56,774 nucleotides of DNA from Flavobacteriales bacterium. GTDB lineage: Bacteria; Bacteroidota; Bacteroidia; Flavobacteriales_D; Sanyastnellaceae. The stretch spans positions 1 through 56,774 of the forward strand of contig JAKVAX010000022.1 in NCBI GenBank assembly GCA_022447625.1, given 5' to 3'. Each line of letters begins with the position of its first letter. Within the stretch, counting starts at the first letter, position 1. The translations under genes were made by a program, and so were the position numbers. Below the pieces are notes generated by a model. It worked only from the letters and a program-made list of their open reading frames with translations. It was not told where the DNA came from and did not search any database. Positions 27,337 through 36,243 of this stretch are shown piece after piece.

Positions 27337-27795
27337 TTAACCCAAAGTTTTGATAATATGAAGGGCCTCAGTTACGTGCTTCTCGGCTTGGGTTTGACTG
27401 TTGAAGATGTGAACGATCTTACCGTGCTTGTCAATGATGTAGGTAACACGACCTGGAATCAATCCGAGCAAATTAGTTGGGACTCCAATCGCTTTGCGAA
27501 GGGTGTTCCCTTTATCAGAAAGCAAAGAAAAAGGTAATTGGTACTTCTCAATGAACTTGCGATGGCTCTTTGGTGAATCTCCGCTTACCCCGTAAACAGT
27601 GACTCCGGCGTCCGTAAACGATGCGTACGAATCTCTGAATGAGCAAGCTTCTTTTGTGCATCCCGGAGTGTCATCCTTCGGGTAGAAGTACAATACCATT
27701 GGTCCGGTCATGTGTGAAGGGCCAAGCTTTACAACTGCATCATTTTCGTCTTTTACTTCTACGCTTGGTAGAGTATCTCCAACCTTAAGTGCCAT
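27337..27795 (-). CDS. bcp: Thioredoxin-dependent thiol peroxidase (peroxiredoxin Bcp/PrxQ)
   Basis: A 152-aa Bcp/PrxQ-type peroxiredoxin of normal length. The peroxidatic cysteine is C46 in YPKDDTPGCTKEAC, with the resolving C51 five residues on, as in the alpha-2-type PrxQ. It reduces H2O2 and organic hydroperoxides, using thioredoxin, in the cytosol. It is followed by a small membrane protein on the same strand after 53 nt. A second Bcp-like gene lies at 53863-54327, so the organism has at least two. Confidence 0.93.
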   Translation of the reverse strand: MALKVGDTLPSVEVKDENDAVVKLGPSHMTGPMVLYFYPKDDTPGCTKEACSFRDSYASFTDAGVTVYGVSGDSPKSHRKFIEKYQLPFSLLSDKGNTLRKAIGVPTNLLGLIPGRVTYIIDKHGKIVHIFNSQTQAEKHVTEALHIIKTLG

Positions 27796-27944
27796 AGGTC
27801 AATTTTAGGGTTAAACCATCAAAGTGCAAGATAGTTCTCATACCTCCGTAGACGAAGTCTAGGGTTTGCATTCCTCTATCCCATCGAAAAACTGGGGGTT
27901 CCTTGAGAATCTTGACGTATATTCCAATGCCTAAATATGTAGAC

Positions 27945-30917
27945 ATGAGGAACTTGTTACTGTTTGCAGCCATTTGCTGCCTGGGTCTAAATCTAAATGC
28001 CCAAAGTGATATTGAATATTATCAAGACATGTATGAAGTCCGATTGGATCAGCCACACAAAGACCGAATCAATCCGCAGCTTCAACAGAACTTGAGGGAA
28101 GCTGGAGCTTGGAAGGCCTTCAGCCAGAATAACAATGGCTGGTATGCCATTATGAGTCCTGAGCACCATTTGCCACACCGCGCGTGGGGTACTCCAATGG
28201 AAATCCCAGGATCAACTACCCAAGACAAAGCAGAATGGTTCATTCAGAACAAGCTATCTGATTTTGGAATCAATCTCGAGGAATTATCGTCGCCTGTGTC
28301 CATCGCTACCAAGAAGAACGACATCATTCGCTACAAGCAAGTAGTGAATGGAATGGAAGTTTTGGGAAGTAACCTAATCTTCAAATTCAATAATGATCGC
28401 CTGATTATGTTCTCTCTTGATTACTTCGGAGAAGCGAATGAGGTAGAAGCGACTCCACTTTCGTTTGAGACCTTGGCTTCTTTCGCTACCGCGGGAATCG
28501 CTCTGAACAACATCGAAGTATCGACTGATGGTGCATTTATCTACGCACTGAAAGCTGAGAATACTACTGACCTTCGTCTGGTTGAGCGCATCTGGGTGAA
28601 AGGATACGAAAGTACAGTACCCAAGAACTACCTCACATTGGTAGACGCAACGACTGGTGAAGTGCTCGTTCGTCAGAATATGGTGCAGCATATTGCTCCC
28701 GATTCCGGCGATAAGCCAAAGAAGAAGGAAAAGAAAATCTTGACGATGGGGATGCCAGTAGTCATTTCAGGTCAAGTGGAAGGAACTATTCTCCCTTTGA
28801 ACGTATTCGATGAAGAAATTGAAGCTCCACTACCATATTTGACATTCAACGTAGGTGGAGAGCAAGTACAAGCAGATGTTGATGGAGGGTTCATCACATC
28901 TGTAACCGGACCTGCTGAAGCAGACTTCGATCTTTCAGGACCATTCTGTACCATCTTTACTGCTGGTGTCACTCCTGAATTTTCGGCAACACTTGACGAT
29001 GGGTATACAGCAGTTTCGTTTGACAATGCAGCGAATATCCGTGAGTTGAGTGCTTACCGCAGCACAAACCAAATTCACGATCATATGAAGGCTTGGTTGC
29101 CAGATTTCGATGGATTGGATTTCTCGCTAACAACAAACATTGACGTTGCAGGAGAGTGCAACGCATTCTACGATGGAGCAAGTATCAACTTCTACCCGAA
29201 TGGTGGAGGATGTAACTCAACAGCGCTCTTAGCTGACGTAGTTTACCACGAGTATGGTCACGGTATCAACAACGAATTCTACCAAGATAACGGTGGATTC
29301 TACTCGAACGGAGCAATGAACGAAGGGTACGCTGATTGGTGGGGCCTAAGTTTGACAGAAAGCCCTCTATTGGCACAAGGATTCTACGATGACTCTGACG
29401 AGCCACTTCGTCGTTACGATATCGATCCTAAAGTATTTGGTATCGATGATGACATCCAAGTACACAGCGGAGGTGAAATCATCTGTGGTGCATGGTATGA
29501 CTCTCACTTGTTGATGGGAGGAGACTGGGATGCTTCAATGGAGCTTTTCATTGCTACTTACTCAGGACTTCAAGCAGAAGAAACTGACAACGCTACTGCA
29601 TTTACCGATGTACTTCTTGATGCACTTCAAGAGGATGACGATGACGGTGATTTGAATAATGGTACTCCGAACGGTTTGGCAATCCTTGAAGGATTCGATA
29701 TCCACGGAATTTCGTTGTTCTCATATACAGAAATTGAGCACGATCCAGTTGAGTTTGCAGATTCAGGTGCGGAAGTCGTTTTGATCGCTGACGCGGAAAT
29801 CGTATTCCCATTCGGTCAGTACTTCGAGAATATGACAGCGTTCTACCGCACTGAACTAAACGGAGAATGGCAATCTGCAGTAATGGATGAAGTAAACGAT
29901 GAGTTCGAAGTGAACATCGGACAGGTTGAAGGACCTAAAATCGTTGAGTACTACTTCGCTATTACAGACGTGCTAGGAGGTAATTCAGCTATTTCGCCTG
30001 CAGGTGCCAACAATGAAGTATATCCTAACCTTCCGTTCATGACACTTGTTGGAGTGGAGCCTGCGCTGATTAATGATTCAGATGATTACTCTGAATTTGG
30101 TGATTGGGATCCAAGTATCAACGGTGATACAGCTACAACAGGACAATGGGAAGAAGATGAGCCAGTAGGATCAACAAGTGCTGAAGGAACGCCGGTAGCT
30201 CCGTCTGAAGACCACACACCAGTAGACTTTGGATTCTGTTTCCTTACAGGAGTAAGTCCAGGTCCGAATGGTGGAGTAGGTGAGAACGACGTAGATGCGG
30301 GACACACCACACTCCTTTCTCCTGTGGTTGACCTTACAGAATACCAAAACCCAATCTTCTCCTACTGGCGCTGGTATGTGAACGCACCTCCAGGAGGAGC
30401 AAACCCAGGATCAGACTGGTGGCAAGTAGAAGTTTCAGATGACGGAGGCGACTCTTGGATATACATTGAGAACAACTTAACTCAAGATGTTGCTTGGAGA
30501 CGGAATGCGTTCTTCATTAGTGACTATGTCGATATCACGAATGAATTCCAAATTCGATTCATTGCTTCAGACAGCACAACCATTGGTGAAAACCTTGATG
30601 GAGGTTCGTTGATTGAAGCTGCAGTTGATGACATCGTATTGTACGATGTAGCTACTGGGGACGGAGTGCTAGAAGAGTCATTGATTGATTTCGCAGTGTG
30701 GCCTAACCCAACGAATGGAGAGCTACGTGTACATATCGAACGCGCTGGTGGTCAATTAGACATCATTGACCACAAAGGACGTTTGATCGAGTCAATTCCT
30801 GACCAAACTTTAGGACAAACAGTGATCGATTTGAACGGTTATGCTCGGGGCCAATATTTTGTGAGGTACACGGTTGACGGCATGTCGGTCAGTAAACTCA
30901 TACAGTTGATTGAGTAG
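27945..30917 (+). CDS. Secreted M36/M4-like metallopeptidase with T9SS sorting domain
   Basis: 990 aa from the ATG at 27945, which gives the signal peptide MRNLLLFAAICCLGLNLNAQ; the longer frame would add 14 residues ahead of it. Residues ~25-250 form an FTP-like propeptide (RYKQVVNGMEVLGSNLIFKF). The zinc site is HEYGHG (H435, E436, H439), and NEGYADWW downstream supplies the third ligand Glu, as in the fungalysin/thermolysin class. After the peptidase come beta-rich segments and a MAM/jelly-roll-like region (WWQVEVSDDGGDSWIYIENN). The C-terminal T9SS tail starts at VWPNPTNGELRV. It is predicted to act outside the cell on proteins. Confidence 0.88.
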   Translation: MRNLLLFAAICCLGLNLNAQSDIEYYQDMYEVRLDQPHKDRINPQLQQNLREAGAWKAFSQNNNGWYAIMSPEHHLPHRAWGTPMEIPGSTTQDKAEWFIQNKLSDFGINLEELSSPVSIATKKNDIIRYKQVVNGMEVLGSNLIFKFNNDRLIMFSLDYFGEANEVEATPLSFETLASFATAGIALNNIEVSTDGAFIYALKAENTTDLRLVERIWVKGYESTVPKNYLTLVDATTGEVLVRQNMVQHIAPDSGDKPKKKEKKILTMGMPVVISGQVEGTILPLNVFDEEIEAPLPYLTFNVGGEQVQADVDGGFITSVTGPAEADFDLSGPFCTIFTAGVTPEFSATLDDGYTAVSFDNAANIRELSAYRSTNQIHDHMKAWLPDFDGLDFSLTTNIDVAGECNAFYDGASINFYPNGGGCNSTALLADVVYHEYGHGINNEFYQDNGGFYSNGAMNEGYADWWGLSLTESPLLAQGFYDDSDEPLRRYDIDPKVFGIDDDIQVHSGGEIICGAWYDSHLLMGGDWDASMELFIATYSGLQAEETDNATAFTDVLLDALQEDDDDGDLNNGTPNGLAILEGFDIHGISLFSYTEIEHDPVEFADSGAEVVLIADAEIVFPFGQYFENMTAFYRTELNGEWQSAVMDEVNDEFEVNIGQVEGPKIVEYYFAITDVLGGNSAISPAGANNEVYPNLPFMTLVGVEPALINDSDDYSEFGDWDPSINGDTATTGQWEEDEPVGSTSAEGTPVAPSEDHTPVDFGFCFLTGVSPGPNGGVGENDVDAGHTTLLSPVVDLTEYQNPIFSYWRWYVNAPPGGANPGSDWWQVEVSDDGGDSWIYIENNLTQDVAWRRNAFFISDYVDITNEFQIRFIASDSTTIGENLDGGSLIEAAVDDIVLYDVATGDGVLEESLIDFAVWPNPTNGELRVHIERAGGQLDIIDHKGRLIESIPDQTLGQTVIDLNGYARGQYFVRYTVDGMSVSKLIQLIE

Positions 30918-31249
30918 ACAAAAAACATGTTTAGAAGGAAGAGCTATCCGATAGGATGGCTCTTTTTTTATTTCTACCCCTCTTTAGGTCTAGGGGTTAA
31001 GTGTTTGTTATACAGTATAATGGATGGTTTTTGGCGGGCTTGCTAACTCTACCTTGCGCTCGATTGCCGAATACTCGGTGAGAACGACCAATTACTCATT
31101 TTGGAGCTTCTTGTTTGTTCAATTCGAGCACCTTCGCAAAGTCTTCTGTAACATGCCGTAAGTAGGAGAGGCGCTCTGTGCCCTTGGTAGATAGAGTGCA
31201 TGATTCAGAAAGCCGAAAACTGTAACTGAATATCTCAACCATAACCAAA
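30918..31249. other. Gene-free interval with terminator only
   Basis: Apart from the terminator at 30939-30970 I see no ORF, tRNA or heptamer array. The phrase TTTGGCGGGCT occurs at about 31040 in an imperfect form and again near 35480, downstream of the next gene, so the two flanks of the S8 protease gene share a short motif. The last 30 nt are A-rich and serve as the leader of the protease gene. Confidence 0.5.
30939..30970 (+). terminator. Intrinsic terminator of the M36-like peptidase gene
   Basis: AGAGCTATCC / GGATGGCTCT stem, loop GATA, followed by a T-tract. Confidence 0.85.
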
Positions 31250-34200
31250 ATGAATCCTATGAGACGGTACTATCTTTTTCTATTGGCCTGTTGTTTGTCT
31301 TTTGTGACAATGGGTCAAGAAGCACCTTATGTTGACGGCGAGATCATTATTATCACTGACGGTTCTCAACCAGAAGCGATAGTTAATGAATTCTCTTCCA
31401 TCAATGGAGTGCAAACACAACTCTCAATTAAACAAACCATCAGTAATGATTTGAGTACATGGTTGCTCAAATTCGATTTCAATCAGATCAGCCACGAAGC
31501 AATGTTGGCGAAGATCAGAACTTCATCGAAGATTAAGGCAGCTCAGTTCAATCACTACATCGAAGACCGCGCGGTGCCAAATGACCCACAATTCGGTAGC
31601 CAATGGCACCATATTGATGGTTCTGATAATGACATTGACACAGACTTAGCATGGGACGTGACCACAGGAGGAACAACTCCTAATGGTGACAACATTGTTG
31701 TTTGTGTAATTGAAACGCAAGGCGCCAACTGGGCACACACTGATTTGATTGCCAATCACTGGACTAACAGCGGTGAAATCCCAAACAACGGCGTTGATGA
31801 TGACGGCAACGGATACGTTGATGATTTCGACGGATGGAACGTCACAAACAACTCTGATAACATCAATCCAGGAGGACATGGAACAGCGGTTTCTGGTATG
31901 ATCGGTGCTCGTGGTAACAACGGCAACGGTGGAGCTGGTGTGAACTGGGACGTAGATGTCATGCAAGTACAAATGGGGGGTATTACAGAATCCAATGTGC
32001 TCGCAGCTTACGCTTACGCTTTCACCATGCGTAACCTTTACAATACATCAGGTGGAACACAAGGAGCTTTCGTGGTAGCTACAAACGCTTCTTGGGGTAT
32101 CGACAACGGTAACCCAGCAAACTTCCCAGCGTGGTGTGCTTACTACAATACGTTGGGTGCAGCTGGTATTCTAAACTGTGGAGCAACAGCTAACAATAAC
32201 GTGAACGTCGATGTAGTTGGAGATATGCCAACAGGATGCACATCAGACTACATGATTGCTGTGACTGCAACCAATAGCAGTGACCAAAGAACATTCTCTG
32301 GATTCGGAGCTACTTCAATCGATCTCGCAGCACCAGGACAAGCAGTGTTTTTGCCTTCTGGATCAAACTCGTACGCGAACGCAACAGGAACTTCATTCGC
32401 GTCACCTTGTGTCGCAGGTTCTATTGCCTTGTTGTACAGCGCACCATGTACAAACCTAGCTAACCTTGCGATGAGCGATCCTCAAGGAACAGCTGATATT
32501 GTTCGCGGGTTGATCCTGGATAACGTAGACGCTGTTGCCGGCCTATCAGGTGAAGTAGCAACAGGAGGACGTCTGAACGTGAACAACTCAATGCAAGCAT
32601 TACTCGGTGACTGCGCCATTCTTGGTGGAGGAGTACCAGGATGTATCGATGGTAACGCATGTAACTTTGATCCAGCAGCTACGATTGATGATGGAACTTG
32701 CTGTTACAGCAACTGTCACTCGGTAGTTGCAGGTGGTGGTACGTTCGATGCTGAAATCAGTTGGAATATCATCAACTCTGCTGGAACAATAGTCCAGTCA
32801 GGAGTTGCAGGTACGATTGGTGCTTGTCTTCCTGATGATTGTTACACGATTGAACTTCTAGATAACTTCGGAGATGGATGGAATGGAGCTACCATTGATA
32901 TTACTAACGAACTTGGTGAAGTTATATTCACAGGAACCCTAGCTGGTGGAGCATCAGAGGTTTTTGAGTTCGTAGTTGGAAACCCTTCATGTGCAGGATG
33001 TACAGACAATACAGCTTGTAACTACAATCCTGCAGCTATTGTAGATACTGGTGACTGTTGTTTCAATACTTGTTACACAGTGAATGTAGGAGGTGGAATA
33101 TTCGACAGCGAAATCGGATGGACCATCCAGAGCTACGGTGGTGATTTTGACTACGCTCAAGGCGTATCGGTTGATGGAGCTCCATTGTGTTTGAGCGATG
33201 GATGTTTCCAAATGGTGTTGACCGATTCTTTCGGTGATGGATGGAACGGTGCCACTATCAATATCCTCCAGTTCGGTGATATCATCTTTAGTACCACGCT
33301 TGAATCAGGTTTTGTTGCAACGATTCCTTTCTCTCTTGGATCTGGATGTGAACTTGGGTGTACTGACGAAGGGGCATGTAACTACGATCCAGCGGCAGAT
33401 ATCAATGACAACTCTTGTACTTACCCAGGTTGTACAGATGTTAACGCGTGTAACTACGATCCAAACGCAGGATGTGGCGGAGGTCAATGTGTATTCGATA
33501 ACCAGTGTGACGACTGTCTAACGGCTGCGAACACAGGGGTAGGATTCTACGGACCGTACTCTCCTTTGGCATGGACAACAGAAACAAACGGTGGTGATGG
33601 TTTCGCTGAAATCAGCACAGGATTTGCCGTGGTAACAGGGAATAATGCTGGCGATTCAAACATCGAAACGCAAATTACATCAACAGTAGCGGTAGCAGGT
33701 GATTTCAGCTTCGACTGGAACTATGCAACAGACGATAGTCCTTCATTTGACATCGCATACTACATCAACGGTGTAAGAGTTGATCTGACGACCAACGTCG
33801 GTGGACTCCAGCAAGAGGGATCGGTGACATTCTCAGCGAATGCAGGAGATGTGATTGGATTCGGAATCGAATCTACAGACGGATGCTGTGGACGCGGATG
33901 GGTATCGATCACCAACTTCACTTGGCCTTCTGATGATAGCTGTGTTGGTGGATGTACAGACCCTAATGCATGTAACTACGACGCAACTGCAGGGTTCGAT
34001 GACGGATCTTGTGAGGCTGCAGGTTGTACTGATTCATTTGCAATCAATTTTAATCCCACAGCTTCATGTGACAACGGTACGTGTCTTTTCCTGAATCAAT
34101 GTAACGAGGTGGTAAATGAATTCGGTATACCATCAGGGTTCTTTGGAGATTACATCGCAGGAAACTGGCTCATCGAACTAGGAGCTGGAAACGGCCAGAT

Positions 34201-35383
34201 TGATATCGATTTCGCAACAATGGATATCACAGGTAACGATAACGGAACGAGTGGAGTGCTAACACAAGCAACAGTTGCTGCAGCCGTAACAGGTAGCTAC
34301 TCATTCAACTGGGACTACTTCTCAGAAGATAGCGGAGCAGAATATGATATCGGCTACTACATCAATGGAGTTCGCGTAGACCTGACAGACAACTTCGGAG
34401 ACCTAGAACAAGACGGATCAGTGACTTTCTCTGCGAATGCTGGAGACGTGATCGGATTCGGAATTGAGTCTACAGACGGATGTTGTGGAGCTGGTCATTT
34501 GATTATTACCGACTTCCAACCAGCATTCGAGGTATTCTGTGATCCGGGTTGTACTTGTCCTTGGGCTTGTAACTATGACTCAGTTGCAAACTTCGATGAC
34601 GGTTCTTGTGAGTTTACTTCATGTCTAGGTTGTACGGATCCATCAGCATGTAACTTAAATTCATTGGCTACGCTTGATGACGGTTCATGCGCACCTAGCG
34701 GTTGTACTGATCCTGCAGCTTACAACTACAGCAGCCAAGCCACTTGTGATGGAGGTACATGTTTGTACATCAACGGATGTGGGAACGTAGTTGACGGAAG
34801 CGGAAACGCAGCTGGTTTCACAACTGACTACATGTCTGACAACTGGACCATTGATCTTGGTGCGGGTGATGGTGTCATCTCTATCAGTGATGATCAAATG
34901 GTCATCGAAGGAAATAACAACGAAGTAGAAGACGTCTTGACACAAGCTTCTATCGTGGTTACAGAATCAGGTTCGTTCTCATTCACTTGGGATTACGTTA
35001 CTGCTGATGGCCCATTCTTTGACATCGCTTACTACATTAATGGAGTTCGTTTTGACCTGACTGATGTAAACAACGGTGTGCTTCAAGGAGACGTAGTAAC
35101 ATTCATGGCGAATGCTGGAGACGTTATTGGATTCGGAATCGATGCCACAGATGGATGTTGTGGAACAGGGTGGTTGACCATCACTGATTTCACCTACCCA
35201 GGCGAGTCATGTGTCGCTGGATGTACATATGCAGATGCTGACAACTACAACAACGCAGCTCAAGTAGATGATGGTTCATGTGTCTACACTGAGTCATGTG
35301 TTGGAGACTTTGATAACGATGGCTTTGTAAATGCCGGTGACTTGCTAGTGTTCCTAGCTGCCTTCGGTTCAGTTTGCCCGTAA
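31250..35383 (+). CDS. Large secreted S8 (subtilisin-like) protease with many Cys-rich repeats and dockerin-like C-terminus
   Basis: A 1377-aa protein with a signal peptide (MNPMRRYYLFLLACCLSFVTMGQ). A pro-region is followed by an S8 domain at about residues 100-430. H210 (GGHGTAVSG) and S382 (GTSFASP) are present, but the Asp position reads Glu (VCVIETQG, E155). After the protease come about ten copies of a Cys-rich repeat of type GCTDPNACNYDPxAxxDDGSC, two GDGWNGA domains and three ~110-aa modules (DIAYYINGVR, FSANAGDVIGFGI, CCGRGW). The C-terminus is CVGDFDNDGFVNAGDLLVFL, a single dockerin-like loop. It is probably a surface or secreted adhesive protease. The repeats suggest recent internal expansion. 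Confidence 0.82.
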   Translation: MNPMRRYYLFLLACCLSFVTMGQEAPYVDGEIIIITDGSQPEAIVNEFSSINGVQTQLSIKQTISNDLSTWLLKFDFNQISHEAMLAKIRTSSKIKAAQFNHYIEDRAVPNDPQFGSQWHHIDGSDNDIDTDLAWDVTTGGTTPNGDNIVVCVIETQGANWAHTDLIANHWTNSGEIPNNGVDDDGNGYVDDFDGWNVTNNSDNINPGGHGTAVSGMIGARGNNGNGGAGVNWDVDVMQVQMGGITESNVLAAYAYAFTMRNLYNTSGGTQGAFVVATNASWGIDNGNPANFPAWCAYYNTLGAAGILNCGATANNNVNVDVVGDMPTGCTSDYMIAVTATNSSDQRTFSGFGATSIDLAAPGQAVFLPSGSNSYANATGTSFASPCVAGSIALLYSAPCTNLANLAMSDPQGTADIVRGLILDNVDAVAGLSGEVATGGRLNVNNSMQALLGDCAILGGGVPGCIDGNACNFDPAATIDDGTCCYSNCHSVVAGGGTFDAEISWNIINSAGTIVQSGVAGTIGACLPDDCYTIELLDNFGDGWNGATIDITNELGEVIFTGTLAGGASEVFEFVVGNPSCAGCTDNTACNYNPAAIVDTGDCCFNTCYTVNVGGGIFDSEIGWTIQSYGGDFDYAQGVSVDGAPLCLSDGCFQMVLTDSFGDGWNGATINILQFGDIIFSTTLESGFVATIPFSLGSGCELGCTDEGACNYDPAADINDNSCTYPGCTDVNACNYDPNAGCGGGQCVFDNQCDDCLTAANTGVGFYGPYSPLAWTTETNGGDGFAEISTGFAVVTGNNAGDSNIETQITSTVAVAGDFSFDWNYATDDSPSFDIAYYINGVRVDLTTNVGGLQQEGSVTFSANAGDVIGFGIESTDGCCGRGWVSITNFTWPSDDSCVGGCTDPNACNYDATAGFDDGSCEAAGCTDSFAINFNPTASCDNGTCLFLNQCNEVVNEFGIPSGFFGDYIAGNWLIELGAGNGQIDIDFATMDITGNDNGTSGVLTQATVAAAVTGSYSFNWDYFSEDSGAEYDIGYYINGVRVDLTDNFGDLEQDGSVTFSANAGDVIGFGIESTDGCCGAGHLIITDFQPAFEVFCDPGCTCPWACNYDSVANFDDGSCEFTSCLGCTDPSACNLNSLATLDDGSCAPSGCTDPAAYNYSSQATCDGGTCLYINGCGNVVDGSGNAAGFTTDYMSDNWTIDLGAGDGVISISDDQMVIEGNNNEVEDVLTQASIVVTESGSFSFTWDYVTADGPFFDIAYYINGVRFDLTDVNNGVLQGDVVTFMANAGDVIGFGIDATDGCCGTGWLTITDFTYPGESCVAGCTYADADNYNNAAQVDDGSCVYTESCVGDFDNDGFVNAGDLLVFLAAFGSVCP

Positions 35384-35403
35384 TCTTAACTACAATGTGA
35401 TAG

Positions 35404-35440
35404 AATACCGAACCCTCAATAGGGTTCGGTATTTTTTTTA
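35404..35440 (+). terminator. Strong intrinsic terminator of the S8 protease gene
   Basis: AATACCGAACCCT / AGGGTTCGGTATT is a perfect 13-bp stem with loop CAAT and a long T-tract. Confidence 0.92.
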
Positions 35441-35600
35441 TTTAGGCTAATATACTGTAAACCAGAGGGTAAAGATCTATTTGGCGGGCTAGATGAAAAT
35501 TTTTTGAAACCTCTTTGAATACCCCCCGTAATAGATAATAAGAAATTGATGTGCTAGAACACAACGCAATTTGGATAAGCATTTTTTTGGTTAAGGTTAA

Positions 35601-35632
35601 GGTTCTGAAAACGTTCGGAACCTTTTTCTTTT
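35601..35632 (+). terminator. Repeated terminator unit, copy 1
   Basis: GGTTCTGAA-AACG-TTCGGAACC then TTTTTCTTTT. It is preceded by the leader word TTTGGTTAAGGTTAAGG. No ORF lies between it and the previous terminator, so it must end a non-coding transcript or be a spare. Confidence 0.8.
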
Positions 35633-35824
35633 GTCTAAACTTTTGAATGTCAGATTTCTCCTACATTCATTTACCATCGAGTTCCTACACCCTAACAATT
35701 ATCCCTGTTCTACTTTCGGTAACGAAAGCAATAGCTTTTTATCTATATCAAGCATGATGTCCGCACAGGACAAAGCGCAAAGGTTTAATAGTAGTTAAGT
35801 ATTTAAGTTAATTTGGTTAAGGTT

Positions 35825-35860
35825 AAAAGTCTCGATAACGATCGGGACTTTTGATTTTTG
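35825..35860 (+). terminator. Repeated terminator unit, copy 2
   Basis: AAAAGTCTCGAT-AACG-ATCGGGACTTTT (12 bp with one G-U pair, same AACG loop), preceded by the same TTTGGTTAAGGTTAA word. Confidence 0.8.
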
Positions 35861-35865
35861 TAACC

Positions 35866-36009
35866 AATTCTTAGTTCTTAGTTCTTAGTTCTTAGTTCTC
35901 GATTCTCGATTCTTGGTTCTCGATTCTTGGTTCTCGATTCTTTGTCGTTAGTCATGTTCAGAGGCGATCAGTTATAGATTTCAGTTTCTAGATTATCGAT
36001 TCGTTTCTA
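35866..36009. repeat. Heptamer repeat array R6
   Basis: Clean 7-bp words: TTAGTTC (four times), then TCGATTC and TTGGTTC alternating, then TTTGTCG, and a degraded GTTATAG/TTCTAGA/TTATCGA part. It lies between repeated terminator copies 2 and 3. Confidence 0.8.
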
Positions 36010-36096
36010 CCCCCAATTAGCACATCTTAACAGTGTAATCCTTGTCCTACAGGCACTTGAGGAATCATTCTTACGTTAATATTAGGTAGGGTAAAA

Positions 36097-36104
36097 TACA
36101 TTTG
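36097..36104 (+). promoter_or_regulatory. TAnnTTTG box before repeated terminator copy 3
   Basis: TACATTTG is a perfect match. With a start near 36111 it would drive a ~130-nt RNA that ends at the copy 3 terminator. Confidence 0.45.
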
Positions 36105-36110
36105 AAGTGT

Positions 36111-36243
36111 ACAAGTAGCAAAGAGCTTTTTCATAGTTGAGGCGTTCCAGTCTCAACGAAGGTTAAGTTTAGTAGTTAAGTTATTTAGTATTTTGGTTAA
36201 GGTTAAGGCAGGGTCCCGAAAACGTTCGGGACCTTTGCTTTTT
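36111..36243 (+). ncRNA. Candidate small RNA (unit 3) ending in the repeated AACG-loop terminator
   Basis: A plus-strand interval of ~130 nt between a TACATTTG box and the terminator GGTCCCGAA-AACG-TTCGGGACC + TTTGCTTTTT (36212-36243). No ORF is seen. It shares GTAGTTAAGT...ATTTAGTATTTTGG and GGTTAAGGTTAAGG with unit 2 and partly with unit 1. The bat operon is on the other strand, so this terminator does not belong to it. Confidence 0.45.

Noticed and set aside
8405-36009. Heptamer arrays as CRISPR arrays or rho-independent terminators
   Set aside because: There are no ~30-bp conserved repeats with unique spacers, no cas genes, and no stem plus T-tract structure.
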